From positions 139,848-203,847 of the forward strand of contig UROF01000002.1 of NCBI GenBank assembly GCA_900549475.1: a DNA stretch of 64,000 nucleotides, written 5' to 3'. A program made the translations under genes and the position numbers. The notes beneath the pieces are model-generated. The model saw nothing but the letters and a program-made list of their open reading frames with translations, was not told where the DNA came from and made no database searches. Below, piece after piece: positions 16,947-25,310 of the stretch. Each line of letters starts with the position of its first letter. Within the stretch, counting starts at the first letter, position 1. Origin of the DNA: an uncultured Eubacteriales bacterium (GTDB lineage Bacteria; Bacillota; Clostridia; Oscillospirales; Oscillospiraceae).

Positions 16947-17004
16947 AATATTATAGCAGAAACCTGACAAATGCGCAATGACTCCGAGGGAAGGGGGAAA
17001 ACAG

Positions 17005-18549
17005 ATGTCAATGAAAGTCATCGCCTACGATGTAGGTACTACCGGACTCAAGACCTGTATGTTCCGTATCTCCGCCGAGGAAAGCGTACAGTATCTGGCC
17101 GGTGAAGTGGAGCACTATGAACTCCACGTACTGGAGAATGGCGGCGTGGAGCAGGAGGCGTCGGACTGGTGGGACGCTATGGCTCGCAGCACCCGCCGTC
17201 TGCTGGAGAAAAGCGGCACCGCCAAAGAAGAAATTCGCGGCATCACCTTTTGTTCCCAATTTCAGACCGTAGTAATGGTAGATAAGGCGGGAAAACCGCT
17301 GCGCCGGGCCATGAGCTGCATGGACGCCCGGGCAGACGCACAGTTCAAGCGCTATATGGCCACCGGACTGAAAGTGGAAGGTCTGGACCTGTTCAAGGTC
17401 CTCAAGTATCTGAAGATCACCGGCGCGGTATCCGGCAGCGCCAAAGACCCGGCATGGAAATACCTGTGGGTACGGGACAATGAGCCTGAGATCTTCCGCA
17501 ATATCTACAAATGGCTGGACGCCAAGGAGTATCTTACCTGCCGGGCCACGGGAAACATGCTGGCCAGCAGGGACGACGCCTGCGCCACTTTCCTTTACGA
17601 CGTTAAAAACCGCTGCTGGAGCAAGACCCTCTGCCAAATGCTGGACATCAACATGGATCATCTGCCGGCTCTGTGCGACTCCACCGACAAGGTGGGGGAC
17701 CTCCTGCCCCAAGCGGCGGAGGAGCTGGGCCTGGCGCCGGGAACCCCGGTTTTCTCTGGAGCCAGTGATGTGAGCCTCTGCTCCGTGGGCGCCGGCTGCG
17801 TAGAGCTGGGAGACGTACTGGTATATTCCGGTACTTCCGGCTGGGTAGCCACTACAGTGGGAAAGCTCCACCTGGATCTGGGAAATCTGATCGGCGCTCT
17901 GGTGGGCGTGGACCCCACCACCTACAACTATGTGGCGGAGGTGGAGACCTCCGGCAAATGTATGGAGTGGGTCAAGGACCGTGTCAGCCAGATGGGCATG
18001 GACTATGACCAGATGATCGAGTACATCAAGGATACCCCCGCCGGAAGCAACGGCGTGGTGTTCTCTCCCTGGATGCACGGCAACCGCTGTCCCTTTGACG
18101 ATGCCAACTCCCGTGGTGTGTTCTTCAATCTGGATATCACCACCCGGGGATCGGATCTGATGAAGGCCGTCATTGAAGGGGTATGCCTACATATGCGTTG
18201 GCTGCTGGAATGTACGGAAAAAACATTCCCTACCAACCCGGCAGTCCGCTTCACCGGAGGCAGTGCCATTGCCCCGTATATCTGTCAGGTCATGGCAGAT
18301 GTACTGGGCCGGGATGTGGAGACCATCGAAAATCCCCGCCAGGTAGGCGCTATGGGCGCGGCGGCTCTGCTTGCCGTCAGCTTCGGGCTGCTGCCGGATA
18401 TCAAGGACATCAAAAAGATCATCAAGGTACAGGCTGTCTATCATCCCCGGAAGGAGAACACCGCCGTCTATGACAAGATCCTGCCGGTGTTCCGAAACCT
18501 CTATACCGACAACAAAAAATCCTTTGCCGCCCTCAACGCCAAAAGCTGA
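17005..18549 (+). CDS. FGGY-family carbohydrate kinase (xylulokinase-like), RuBisCO-like operon
   Basis: A 514-residue protein. The ATG at 17005 follows AAGGGGG at suitable distance. The N-terminal FGGY domain begins 'IAYDVGTTGLKT' (phosphate loop 1). The C-terminal domain contains 'VYSGTSGWVA', 'FSPWMHGNRCPFDD' and 'RFTGGSAIAPYICQVMADVLG', the ATP-binding layout of xylulokinase and related sugar kinases. It should phosphorylate a ketose or polyol. As first gene of the operon with an aminotransferase, a RuBisCO-like protein and a phosphatase, it most likely makes the phosphorylated substrate that the later enzymes process. The substrate is unknown: no isomerase or sugar transporter adjoins it. 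Confidence 0.85.
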   Translation: MSMKVIAYDVGTTGLKTCMFRISAEESVQYLAGEVEHYELHVLENGGVEQEASDWWDAMARSTRRLLEKSGTAKEEIRGITFCSQFQTVVMVDKAGKPLRRAMSCMDARADAQFKRYMATGLKVEGLDLFKVLKYLKITGAVSGSAKDPAWKYLWVRDNEPEIFRNIYKWLDAKEYLTCRATGNMLASRDDACATFLYDVKNRCWSKTLCQMLDINMDHLPALCDSTDKVGDLLPQAAEELGLAPGTPVFSGASDVSLCSVGAGCVELGDVLVYSGTSGWVATTVGKLHLDLGNLIGALVGVDPTTYNYVAEVETSGKCMEWVKDRVSQMGMDYDQMIEYIKDTPAGSNGVVFSPWMHGNRCPFDDANSRGVFFNLDITTRGSDLMKAVIEGVCLHMRWLLECTEKTFPTNPAVRFTGGSAIAPYICQVMADVLGRDVETIENPRQVGAMGAAALLAVSFGLLPDIKDIKKIIKVQAVYHPRKENTAVYDKILPVFRNLYTDNKKSFAALNAKS

Positions 18550-18615
18550 GGGGTCGGATACCTGTCCCTTTTAACAGAAACGGAAGCGCACAGCGAAACA
18601 ATGGAGGAGTATATC

Positions 18616-20061
18616 ATGATGAAAGAACATTATGGCGTGTCCCATTGGCCTGATGAAAAGGCCATCTTTGCCAAAATGGACCGTCTGGTGAACGAGCCTC
18701 TGCACCACATCAAGCCGGAAGCCATGCGGCGCTACCTCGACTATTTTGACACCAAGTGCAAGGGCTCCAAAGCCATGATCGACGAGGCCAAAAAAGTCAT
18801 CCCCGGCGGTGTACAGCACAACCTGGCCTTCAACTATCCCTTCCCTCTGGTCATCACCAAGGCGGAGGGTGCCTACCTATACGATATCGACGGCAACCGG
18901 TATGTAGACTATCTCCAGGCCGGCGGTCCCACTCTGCTGGGCAGCAACTACGGACCGGTAAATGAGAAGGTGTGGGAGGTGGTACGGGAATCCGGCCCGG
19001 TGACCGGCCTGTTCCACCCCTATGAGAAGAAGCTGGCGGAGAAGATCCGAGAGTGCATGCCCTGGGTGGAGATGTACCGGTGTCTCGCCAGCGGCACCGA
19101 GGCAGACATGGTAGCCATCCGCATCGCCCGCACCTACACCGGCAAGCAGCGGATCGTGAAGGTGGGCGGCGCCTACCACGGCTGGAGCGATCAGCTGGTC
19201 TACTCCCTCCACATCCCCTACACCAAGACCTTTGAGGCCCACGGCATCCCCAAGGAGGCCAGCGCCAACACCTGCGAGTTCTTCCCCGGTGACGTGGAGG
19301 GGCTGCGGAAGGTACTGGAGGAGAATGAGAAATACGGCGGCACCGCAGCGGTGCTGATCGAGCCCTTTGGCCCCGAGAGCGGCACCCGGCCTGTGGCTCT
19401 GGACTTTGCCGCCAAGGCCCGGGAGCTGTGCGATGAATTCGGTGCCCTGCTGATCTTCGACGAGGTAGTCACCGCCTTCCGGGTAGGCCCCGGCGGCGCC
19501 CAGGGATTCTTCGATGTACGGCCTGACCTTACGGTATTCGGAAAGATCGTGGCCGGCGGTTACCCCATGGCCGGCGGCGTAGGCGGTCGGGAGGAGATCA
19601 TGTCCTGCGTAGCGGCAGGCGTCAAGGCGGGCAAAAAGAAAGCCTATGTAGGCGGCACCCTGACAGCTAACCCCCTCAGCTGTGCGGCAGGCTACTTTGC
19701 CATCGATGAGATCGTCCGTCAGGACGCGGCCAGAAAGGCCGGAGAAAACGGCGACAAGCTCTGCGCGGGCATCCAGAAGCTGATCGACAAGTACGATTTG
19801 CCTTTCGTCACCTGGAATACCGGCTCCATCGTCCACTTCGAGGTCTCCGGCGTCATGTACCTGAGCGTCACAGACCCGGATATCTTCACCAAGATCCCCG
19901 AGCGTCAGAAATATATCGAGGAGTTCGGCGCGGCCCTCACCGCCAACGGCGTGATCACCCTGGCCGGCTCCCGGATCTATACCAGCATGGCCGACAACGA
20001 CGACACCATCGCCCAGACCCTGAACGCATTTGAGGATGTATTTTCCAACGTAGAGCGCTGA
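18616..20061 (+). CDS. Class III PLP aminotransferase (glutamate-1-semialdehyde mutase-like)
   Basis: A 481-residue protein. The ATG at 18616 is preferred because GGAGGAG lies 6 bases before it. It has the fold-type I, class III pattern: 'CLASGTEADMVAIRIAR' (PLP phosphate, residues about 157-173), 'GGAYHGWSD', 'LLIFDEVVTAFRVG' (Asp282 to the pyridine nitrogen) and 'TVFGKIVAGGYP' (Schiff-base Lys310). This is closest to the glutamate-1-semialdehyde 2,1-aminomutase subgroup. No haem genes are nearby, so it is probably not HemL but an aminotransferase or mutase for a sugar-derived aldehyde or keto acid in this pathway. It sits 66 bases after the kinase and 14 before the RuBisCO-like gene. Confidence 0.85.
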   Translation: MMKEHYGVSHWPDEKAIFAKMDRLVNEPLHHIKPEAMRRYLDYFDTKCKGSKAMIDEAKKVIPGGVQHNLAFNYPFPLVITKAEGAYLYDIDGNRYVDYLQAGGPTLLGSNYGPVNEKVWEVVRESGPVTGLFHPYEKKLAEKIRECMPWVEMYRCLASGTEADMVAIRIARTYTGKQRIVKVGGAYHGWSDQLVYSLHIPYTKTFEAHGIPKEASANTCEFFPGDVEGLRKVLEENEKYGGTAAVLIEPFGPESGTRPVALDFAAKARELCDEFGALLIFDEVVTAFRVGPGGAQGFFDVRPDLTVFGKIVAGGYPMAGGVGGREEIMSCVAAGVKAGKKKAYVGGTLTANPLSCAAGYFAIDEIVRQDAARKAGENGDKLCAGIQKLIDKYDLPFVTWNTGSIVHFEVSGVMYLSVTDPDIFTKIPERQKYIEEFGAALTANGVITLAGSRIYTSMADNDDTIAQTLNAFEDVFSNVER

Positions 20062-20075
20062 AAGGAGAACACGAT

Positions 20076-21392
20076 ATGATCCGTAAACTGGATGTGGAAA
20101 ACCTGACCTATGCCTTTCCCGAGGTAGCCTTTGACAACGACTATGTCATCGCCACCTACCAGGCTAAGGTACAGACCAAGAACATTGAAAAGCTGGCTAT
20201 GGCCATTGCCGACGAGCAGACCACCGGTACCTGGATCAAGGTAGGGGCGGATTCTCTGGAAAAGACCCGGCGCTTCGGCTCCAAGCTGGTAGCCCTCTAC
20301 GAGGTTCCCGATGTGGGATGTGACTACCAGTCCGACGAGCCGCCTATGTATATCATCCAGGTGGCCTACCCCATGTCCAACTTCTCCACCAGCATGTCCG
20401 CCATGCTGACTATCCTCTTCGGCAACATCTCCGCCTCCGGCATGATCCGCCTGATCGATGTGGCCTTCCCCAAGAAGTTTATCGCCCAGTTCCAGGGCCC
20501 CAAGTTCGGCGTGGAGGGCCTGCGGAAGGTATTGGAGGTACCTGATCGTCCTCTCCTCAACGCCATGATCAAGCCCAATATCGGCTGGACCCCGGATGAG
20601 GGCGCGGACCTGTTTTATCACGCCTGCAAAGGCGGCGTAGACATCATCAAAGACGACGAGCTGATGCTGGCCGACGGCCCCTTCTGCCCTCTGAAGGAAC
20701 GGGTCACCAAGTTCATGGAGAAGGAGAAGCAGGTCTTTGCCGAGACCGGCGAGCACAGCCTCTACGCCGTCAATATCTCCGACAGCACCGAGAAGGTCCG
20801 GGACAACGCCTACCGGGCTCTGGAGTACGGCACCAACTGCCTCATGGTCAACACCTACACCACCGGCTTTGACACCCTGAAGATGCTGGCGGAGGACCCC
20901 AACATCAACGTGCCCATCCTGGCCCATGTGAACTTTGCGGGTACCATGGCCGCCTCCACCTACACCGGTATCGCCGCCCCCCTGCTCATCGGCAAGATCA
21001 CCCGTCTGGCCGGCGGCGACTTCCAGATCAACGGCCATCCCTACGGCAAGTTCCCCGTACCCTACAAGATGTTCTACCGCAGCTTCAAGTTCTTCACCCA
21101 GCCCTGGTGGAACATCAAGCCCATGATGTATGCTTGTTCCGGCGGCACCACGCAGCTGGCGGTGGAAAAGATCATCCGGGATGTGGGCACCGATGTGATC
21201 CTGGCCGCAGGCGGCGGCGTCCACGGCCATCCCGACGGCAGCGAGGCCGGCGCCAAGAGCATGCGTCAGGCCATTGACGCGGCCATCGCCGGTATCCCCG
21301 TAACGGAATACGCCAAGGACCATGCGGAGCTGGCCCGGATGCTGGGTTATCTGAACCCGGATCTCCGCAAGAACTTCGATCTGATGAACTAA
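20076..21392 (+). CDS. RuBisCO-like protein (form IV-like large subunit homologue)
   Basis: A 438-residue protein with clear RuBisCO large-subunit architecture. N-terminal 'DEQTTGTWIKV' keeps the equivalents of Glu60, Thr65 and Trp66 (Glu47, Thr52, Trp53). The barrel keeps 'IKPNIGWT' (Lys166, equivalent of Lys175) and 'GGVDIIKDDELM' (Lys192, Asp194, Glu195: the carbamylated lysine and metal ligands). It also has His284 in 'LAHVNFAG', loop-6 lysine in 'LLIGKITRLAGGDF', 'CSGGTTQL' (Ser355) and 'AAGGGVHGHPDG'. Arg295 and His327 equivalents appear replaced, so it is not an ordinary carboxylase. The loop-6 region resembles MtnW enolases. With the MtnX-like phosphatase downstream, an enolisation step on a phosphorylated ketone is the best inference. 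ATG after AAAGGAG. Confidence 0.88.
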   Translation: MIRKLDVENLTYAFPEVAFDNDYVIATYQAKVQTKNIEKLAMAIADEQTTGTWIKVGADSLEKTRRFGSKLVALYEVPDVGCDYQSDEPPMYIIQVAYPMSNFSTSMSAMLTILFGNISASGMIRLIDVAFPKKFIAQFQGPKFGVEGLRKVLEVPDRPLLNAMIKPNIGWTPDEGADLFYHACKGGVDIIKDDELMLADGPFCPLKERVTKFMEKEKQVFAETGEHSLYAVNISDSTEKVRDNAYRALEYGTNCLMVNTYTTGFDTLKMLAEDPNINVPILAHVNFAGTMAASTYTGIAAPLLIGKITRLAGGDFQINGHPYGKFPVPYKMFYRSFKFFTQPWWNIKPMMYACSGGTTQLAVEKIIRDVGTDVILAAGGGVHGHPDGSEAGAKSMRQAIDAAIAGIPVTEYAKDHAELARMLGYLNPDLRKNFDLMN

Positions 21393-21402
21393 GCGTTTGC
21401 TG

Positions 21403-21431
21403 CCGCGGCGGAGGAGCCCCCTCCGCCGCGG
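21403..21431 (+). repeat. Intercistronic hairpin between RuBisCO-like and phosphatase genes
   Basis: A perfect 12-bp GC-only-type stem (CCGCGGCGGAGG and complement, 5-base loop) with no T run after it. It probably protects the 3' end of the upstream message or lowers phosphatase expression relative to the RuBisCO-like protein. Confidence 0.7.
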
Positions 21432-21457
21432 TATCTTACCAGGAAAGGAGAATCCTA

Positions 21458-22084
21458 TTGTACGAAACCATTGTATTTGCCGATTTTGACGGGACCATCA
21501 CTATGGAGGATACGCTGGTAGGGGCGATCCGCCTGTTTGTAGACCCGGCGGAATTTCACCTGTATAGTCAAAAACTGGCCCAGGGCGAAATGACCCTGAG
21601 CCAGGTGGTACGTCGGGCATTTGACGGTGCGCCATCGGAGCTTCTGCCTCAGATGCTAGAATATGTAAAGTCTGTTCCCTTGCGTCCTGGTTTTTCGGAT
21701 TTTCTCGATGAAATGGAGCGCCGGGGCATCCCGGTAGTGGTGATCTCCGGGGGTGTCCGGCAATTTGTGGAGCAGACGCTGGCTCCCTTCCGTCACCGCC
21801 TGCTGGGCCTGCATGCCGTGGATCTGGACGTGAGACGCCCCCAGATGCAGCTCATTTCCGCCTATGACAATGGCGATGAACTGCTGAAAAAGACCGACGT
21901 TATGGCACTTTATGATTATCGCCGCTCTGTGGGCATCGGCGACAGCTTCACCGACCGAAACATGAGCCAAGCAGTGGATACCATCTTTGCCCGGGATATT
22001 CTGGCCCAGTATCTGCAAAAATGCGGCCTTCCCTATCTGCCCTATGAGAATTTCTACGATGTGATCCGTCAGTTCCCCGTATAG
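21458..22084 (+). CDS. HAD phosphatase, MtnX-like
   Basis: A 208-residue HAD-superfamily phosphatase. TTG at 21458 is the likely start, 7 bases after AAAGGAG. Motif I 'FADFDGTIT' (Asp9, Asp11), motif II 'VVVISGGV' and motif IV 'GIGDSFTD' are complete. The C-terminal 'FARDILAQYLQKCGLPYLPYENFYDV' closely follows the pattern of Bacillus MtnX, the phosphatase acting after the RuBisCO-like enolase MtnW in methionine salvage. Being next to a RuBisCO-like gene strengthens this. No mtnA, mtnB, mtnD or mtnK gene is present in the window, and MtnD needs oxygen, so the classic pathway is not complete here. Confidence 0.82.
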   Translation: MYETIVFADFDGTITMEDTLVGAIRLFVDPAEFHLYSQKLAQGEMTLSQVVRRAFDGAPSELLPQMLEYVKSVPLRPGFSDFLDEMERRGIPVVVISGGVRQFVEQTLAPFRHRLLGLHAVDLDVRRPQMQLISAYDNGDELLKKTDVMALYDYRRSVGIGDSFTDRNMSQAVDTIFARDILAQYLQKCGLPYLPYENFYDVIRQFPV

Positions 22085-22128
22085 TCGCAAATACTCATCA
22101 ATGTAAAGTTAATATACTTCACTAAAAA

Positions 22129-22170
22129 AGCAGCCCCGGAGACGCAAAAAAGCTCGTCTCTGGGGCTGCT
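22129..22170. terminator. Terminator between the RuBisCO-like operon and the decarboxylase gene
   Basis: A 16-bp near-perfect stem (AGCAGCCCCGGAGACG / CGTCTCTGGGGCTGCT) with a run of six T on the minus strand, so it best terminates the leftward SCIFF/decarboxylase unit and may work both ways. Confidence 0.8.
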
Positions 22171-22183
22171 GCTATATCTTTGG

Positions 22184-23533
22184 TTAGGCTTCGGCGGAGG
22201 CCCGGCTCTTCCCCGGCTGCTCCTTTACCACATAGACGGAGGATATCCCGTAATAGCGGAACACTTCCGCTGCATCCGCTTCGATCCGTTCCCCACTTAC
22301 CACGACCGGTACTGCGGGCGGGCAGGATACCGAGGGAGCTGCGCAAATCCGCCCTACTGCCTGGTCAGCGGGAACCTCCTCCCAAGGAGACAGCAAGGCC
22401 TGCCGGATAGACATGATCCGCTCCGGCGGCGCCATGCCAAGAGGGGCTTTATGTTCTTCCGTCTTTCTCTCACAGGAAGAAAACGCCAGCCAGATCCGCT
22501 CGTAATCCTCCACCTGGTTCTGGGGGGAAGCCATCAGCACCAGATGATCCGGATCGGCATATTCACATTCCACGCCATGCCGCCGCAGTCCATCAGCCAG
22601 CGCTGTACCGGAAGAGGCCCGTACCACAATCTTCAGAGGCTCACTGTCTGCCACATCCCAGCCCCTTGCTCGCAGCTGGCCTTTCAAACGGGAGATTCGC
22701 TTCACCATTTCTGCCAGCTGAACAGGGAACTCCCCCGCCAGATACTTATTGCACAGATCCAAGGACTGGAGGATCAAATAGGAAGGGCTGGTAGAGCCAA
22801 AGAGAGCCATCGCCTGCCGGGCAGCCGTCTCCCCGCCCATCTCCTCTGGTTGGGCCATATGGAGATATGCCCCGCCGGTGAGGACCGGCAAGGTCTTGTG
22901 AGCTGAGTCACAGCACAGATCCGCTCCCAAATCCAACGGATGGAGCGGCACAGGCAGGAAGTGGAGATAGGCACCGTGGGCGTTGTCCACCAGCAGGGGA
23001 ACGCCGTGCCGATGACACACCGGCGCCAACGCCTCAATAGGCTGCATATGACCCAGGTAATCCGGGGATGTGAGATACACCGCGGCAGGAGGTTCTTTCA
23101 TCCGCCGCAGCGCCTCCTCCAGCCGCTCCGCTGTGACATCGCACCGCAGCAGCTGATAGGGCTCCGGCCACAGCCACTCTACTTTGAGATCCAGCAGAGC
23201 CGCCGCGTGCACAAAGGCTTTGTGGACATTGCGGGCAGCCAGAATCGTCCGGCGCCCCGTAGCCTGGAGAGCCAGGTACAGCATAGCCTTCAGGCACTGG
23301 GAAGATCCTCCGGCGGAATAAAAGGTGCTGCCGGCACCGAAAAGAGCGGCAGCGTTCCTCTCGCTGGCAGCGATCACGCCAGAGGCCTCGTACAAGGAGT
23401 CCGCGCCCTGGATCTCTGTAATATCCAGTCTCTCGCACCCCAGAGGCCCCACACCTTTGTGTCCGGGCATATGGAGCCGGGAAGTGCCGCTGGCAGCATA
23501 CCCACTGACAAAATCGAAAATGGGCGTCTCCAT
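22184..23533 (-). CDS. Orn/Lys/Arg decarboxylase-fold PLP enzyme, coupled to the SCIFF maturase
   Basis: A 449-residue fold-type I PLP enzyme. Its ATG shares one base with the maturase stop (TAATG), indicating translational coupling. Family signatures are 'SRLHMPGHKG' near the N-terminus, 'FYSAGGSSQCLKAM' (PLP phosphate site), 'LLVDNAHGAYLHF' (Asp to the pyridine nitrogen) and 'CCDSAHKTLPVLTGGAYL' (Schiff-base lysine in SAHKTLP). It is shorter than inducible lysine or arginine decarboxylases (about 700 residues) and lacks the N-terminal wing domain, like the short Firmicutes SpeA/YaaO group. The substrate is a basic amino acid by family; lysine, arginine and ornithine cannot be separated. Confidence 0.85.
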   Translation of the reverse strand: METPIFDFVSGYAASGTSRLHMPGHKGVGPLGCERLDITEIQGADSLYEASGVIAASERNAAALFGAGSTFYSAGGSSQCLKAMLYLALQATGRRTILAARNVHKAFVHAAALLDLKVEWLWPEPYQLLRCDVTAERLEEALRRMKEPPAAVYLTSPDYLGHMQPIEALAPVCHRHGVPLLVDNAHGAYLHFLPVPLHPLDLGADLCCDSAHKTLPVLTGGAYLHMAQPEEMGGETAARQAMALFGSTSPSYLILQSLDLCNKYLAGEFPVQLAEMVKRISRLKGQLRARGWDVADSEPLKIVVRASSGTALADGLRRHGVECEYADPDHLVLMASPQNQVEDYERIWLAFSSCERKTEEHKAPLGMAPPERIMSIRQALLSPWEEVPADQAVGRICAAPSVSCPPAVPVVVSGERIEADAAEVFRYYGISSVYVVKEQPGKSRASAEA

Positions 23534-24909
23534 TACAGATCTTTTTCTGCGATCTGGAGCATAATAGCGCACTCAATGCGCTTTTTGAACAGTTCGCAGC
23601 CCTGGCGGTAAATACCGCTGATGCTGCCGGTAGCGTGGTAGGCGTTGGCGGCACAGCCACCGGAACAGTAAAGTCTGGCCCAGCAGTCCCGGCACTCCGG
23701 ACGGGAATAGGCGTTGCAGCTGCGGAATTCAGACCGTACCGCTTCATTGGTCACACCCTGCCAGATATCACCCAGCTTGTACTTTTCTTCTCCCACAAAC
23801 TGGTGGCAGGGATACAGATCTCCCCAAGGCGTCACCGCCACATATTCCGTGCCGCTGCCGCAGCCGGACAGACGCTTGTAGATGCAGGGACCGCCGGTGA
23901 GATCAAGCATATAGTGGTAGAAAGTGAAGGGCCGGCCCTCTTTTTTCCGCTTGAGCATCTCACAGGCCAGGATCTCATACTCCTTGAGCACCACCTGGAT
24001 GTCCTCTTCCGTCAGAGCCGCCGGGTCATCCGGGGCACACACCACCGGCTCCATACTCAGCCGGTCAAACCCCAGATCCGCCATATGGAATACATCCTTG
24101 GTAAAATCAGGGTTGGCATGGGTGAATGTCCCCCGCATGTAGTACTCTTTATCGCCCCGCTTCTTTACAAACTCCTGGAACTTGGGGACGATTCTGTCAT
24201 AGCTGCCCTTACCTGCGTAGTCCACCCGCAGACGGTCATGGATCTCCTTACGACCATCCAGGCTCAGCACCACATTGTGCATTTCCCGGTTGCAGAAATC
24301 GATCACATCCTCGTCCACCAGCATACCATTGGTAGTCAGTGTAAAGCGGAAATGCTTGTTATGAATCTTCTCCTGTTCCCGGGCATAAGCCACCAGCTGC
24401 TTTACCACATCCCAGTTCATCAGCGGCTCGCCGCCAAAGAAATCCACCTCCAGATTCCGACGGGTACCGGAGTGGGCAATCAGGAAATCAAAGGCCTGCT
24501 TTCCCACTTCATAGGACATGAGGGCCCGCTCGCCGTGGTATTTTCCCTGGCTGGCAAAGCAATAGGAGCAGTTGAGGTTGCAGGTATGGGCCACATGGAG
24601 GCACATGGCTTTGATGACCTGCTGATCCTTTTCCTTGAACTGGCCGGCAAGCTGGGCAAAGTGATCTTCGCTGAACAGCTTTCCCTGGGCCTCCAGTGTC
24701 CGGATATCCGCAAGGCACCCCCGGATCTCCGCCTCATTGACCCCTTCCATATGGCCATAGCGCTCCATGGCCTGGGCCACCAGTTCCTCCTCCGGCATGG
24801 TCTTGTATCCAGCGATCAGATCATAGGCCACCTCATCTACCACATGGATAGAACCGGAGCAGGTATCCAGCACGATATTATATCCATTCAATTTATACTG
24901 ATGTATCAT
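23533..24909 (-). CDS. scfB: SCIFF peptide radical SAM maturase (thioether-forming)
   Basis: A 458-residue radical SAM/SPASM enzyme. The ATG at 24909 follows GGGAGG; a longer frame begins inside the terminator. Residues 1-75 are a precursor-recognition region. The 4Fe-4S motif C110-x3-C114-x2-C117 lies in 'HTCNLNCSYCFAS'. The C-terminal SPASM domain has 'GCGSGTEYVAVTPWGDLYPC' and several cysteines ending with 'CRDCWARLYCSGGCAANAY' and 'QGCELF', which bind two auxiliary clusters. SCIFF maturases insert a Cys-to-Thr thioether in the adjacent peptide. The substrate gene lies 60 bases upstream on the same strand, beyond a terminator. Confidence 0.95.
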   Translation of the reverse strand: MIHQYKLNGYNIVLDTCSGSIHVVDEVAYDLIAGYKTMPEEELVAQAMERYGHMEGVNEAEIRGCLADIRTLEAQGKLFSEDHFAQLAGQFKEKDQQVIKAMCLHVAHTCNLNCSYCFASQGKYHGERALMSYEVGKQAFDFLIAHSGTRRNLEVDFFGGEPLMNWDVVKQLVAYAREQEKIHNKHFRFTLTTNGMLVDEDVIDFCNREMHNVVLSLDGRKEIHDRLRVDYAGKGSYDRIVPKFQEFVKKRGDKEYYMRGTFTHANPDFTKDVFHMADLGFDRLSMEPVVCAPDDPAALTEEDIQVVLKEYEILACEMLKRKKEGRPFTFYHYMLDLTGGPCIYKRLSGCGSGTEYVAVTPWGDLYPCHQFVGEEKYKLGDIWQGVTNEAVRSEFRSCNAYSRPECRDCWARLYCSGGCAANAYHATGSISGIYRQGCELFKKRIECAIMLQIAEKDL

Positions 24910-24931
24910 GTGTTCCTCCCGTTTTACGCAC

Positions 24932-24964
24932 AAAAAAGCCGCCCTTTATTCCGGCGGCTTTTTG
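24932..24964 (-). terminator. Terminator/attenuator between SCIFF peptide and maturase genes
   Basis: Stem GCCGCC / GGCGGC with flanking A/T pairing and six T on the minus strand, directly after the peptide stop. Partial read-through would give many peptide transcripts per maturase transcript. Confidence 0.85.
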
Positions 24965-24969
24965 TTTGT

Positions 24970-25119
24970 TTAGTTCTTGCTGGCCTTCTCGCACTGCTGG
25001 TTGGCCACGCCGCAGGAGGTCTTGCATGCGGACTGGCAGGAAGTCTGGCACTCGCCGCAGCCGCCGTTCTTAGCGCTCTCGCAAAGGTTGCGGGTCTCGA
25101 TCGTCTTGATTCTTTCCAT
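24970..25119 (-). CDS. scfA: SCIFF ribosomal peptide (six cysteines in forty-five residues)
   Basis: A 49-residue peptide. The leader is 'MERIKTIETRNL', and the core contains 'CGECQTSCQSACKTSCGVAN' ending with 'QQCEKASKN'. The cysteine spacing and the 'ECQTSCQSACKTSC' core match the SCIFF family that is nearly universal in Clostridia. Relative to the six conserved cysteines there is one extra, Cys13 in 'NLCESA' (seven in total). The maturase downstream is expected to link a core cysteine to the threonine in 'KTSC'. The function of mature SCIFF is unknown; it is thought to be housekeeping because of its conservation. A strong promoter precedes it. Confidence 0.95.
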   Translation of the reverse strand: MERIKTIETRNLCESAKNGGCGECQTSCQSACKTSCGVANQQCEKASKN

Positions 25120-25199
25120 GAGAACATCTCCAATAATCAAATAGTATCACTTTGCCGTTTCATCAGGCAAAACAGCAAAGCACAAATGAACATATTGTA

Positions 25200-25228
25200 A
25201 GGATATCATATACCAATCAGGTTGTCAA
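25200..25228 (-). promoter_or_regulatory. Consensus promoter of the SCIFF gene
   Basis: On the minus strand TTGACA (25228-25223) is followed after 17 bp by TATCCT (25205-25200). It leaves a leader of about 75 bases. It is among the strongest promoters in the window. Confidence 0.8.
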
Positions 25229-25310
25229 GAAAATCCACACTATCAGGCAGGGTCCATCCAACAAGGCAGCCTATCTGCCAGTGTAGCCCACAGCTCATAG
25301 AAGGGCCGTG

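Noticed and set aside
18616..20061. HemL (glutamate-1-semialdehyde aminomutase) for haem synthesis
   Set aside because: Sequence type fits the subgroup, but no hem genes are nearby and the gene is embedded in the RuBisCO-like operon.
17005..22084. Functional carbon-fixing RuBisCO
   Set aside because: The equivalents of Arg295 and His327 appear replaced, the loop-6 context is MtnW-like, no phosphoribulokinase or AMP-pathway genes are near, and an MtnX-like phosphatase follows.
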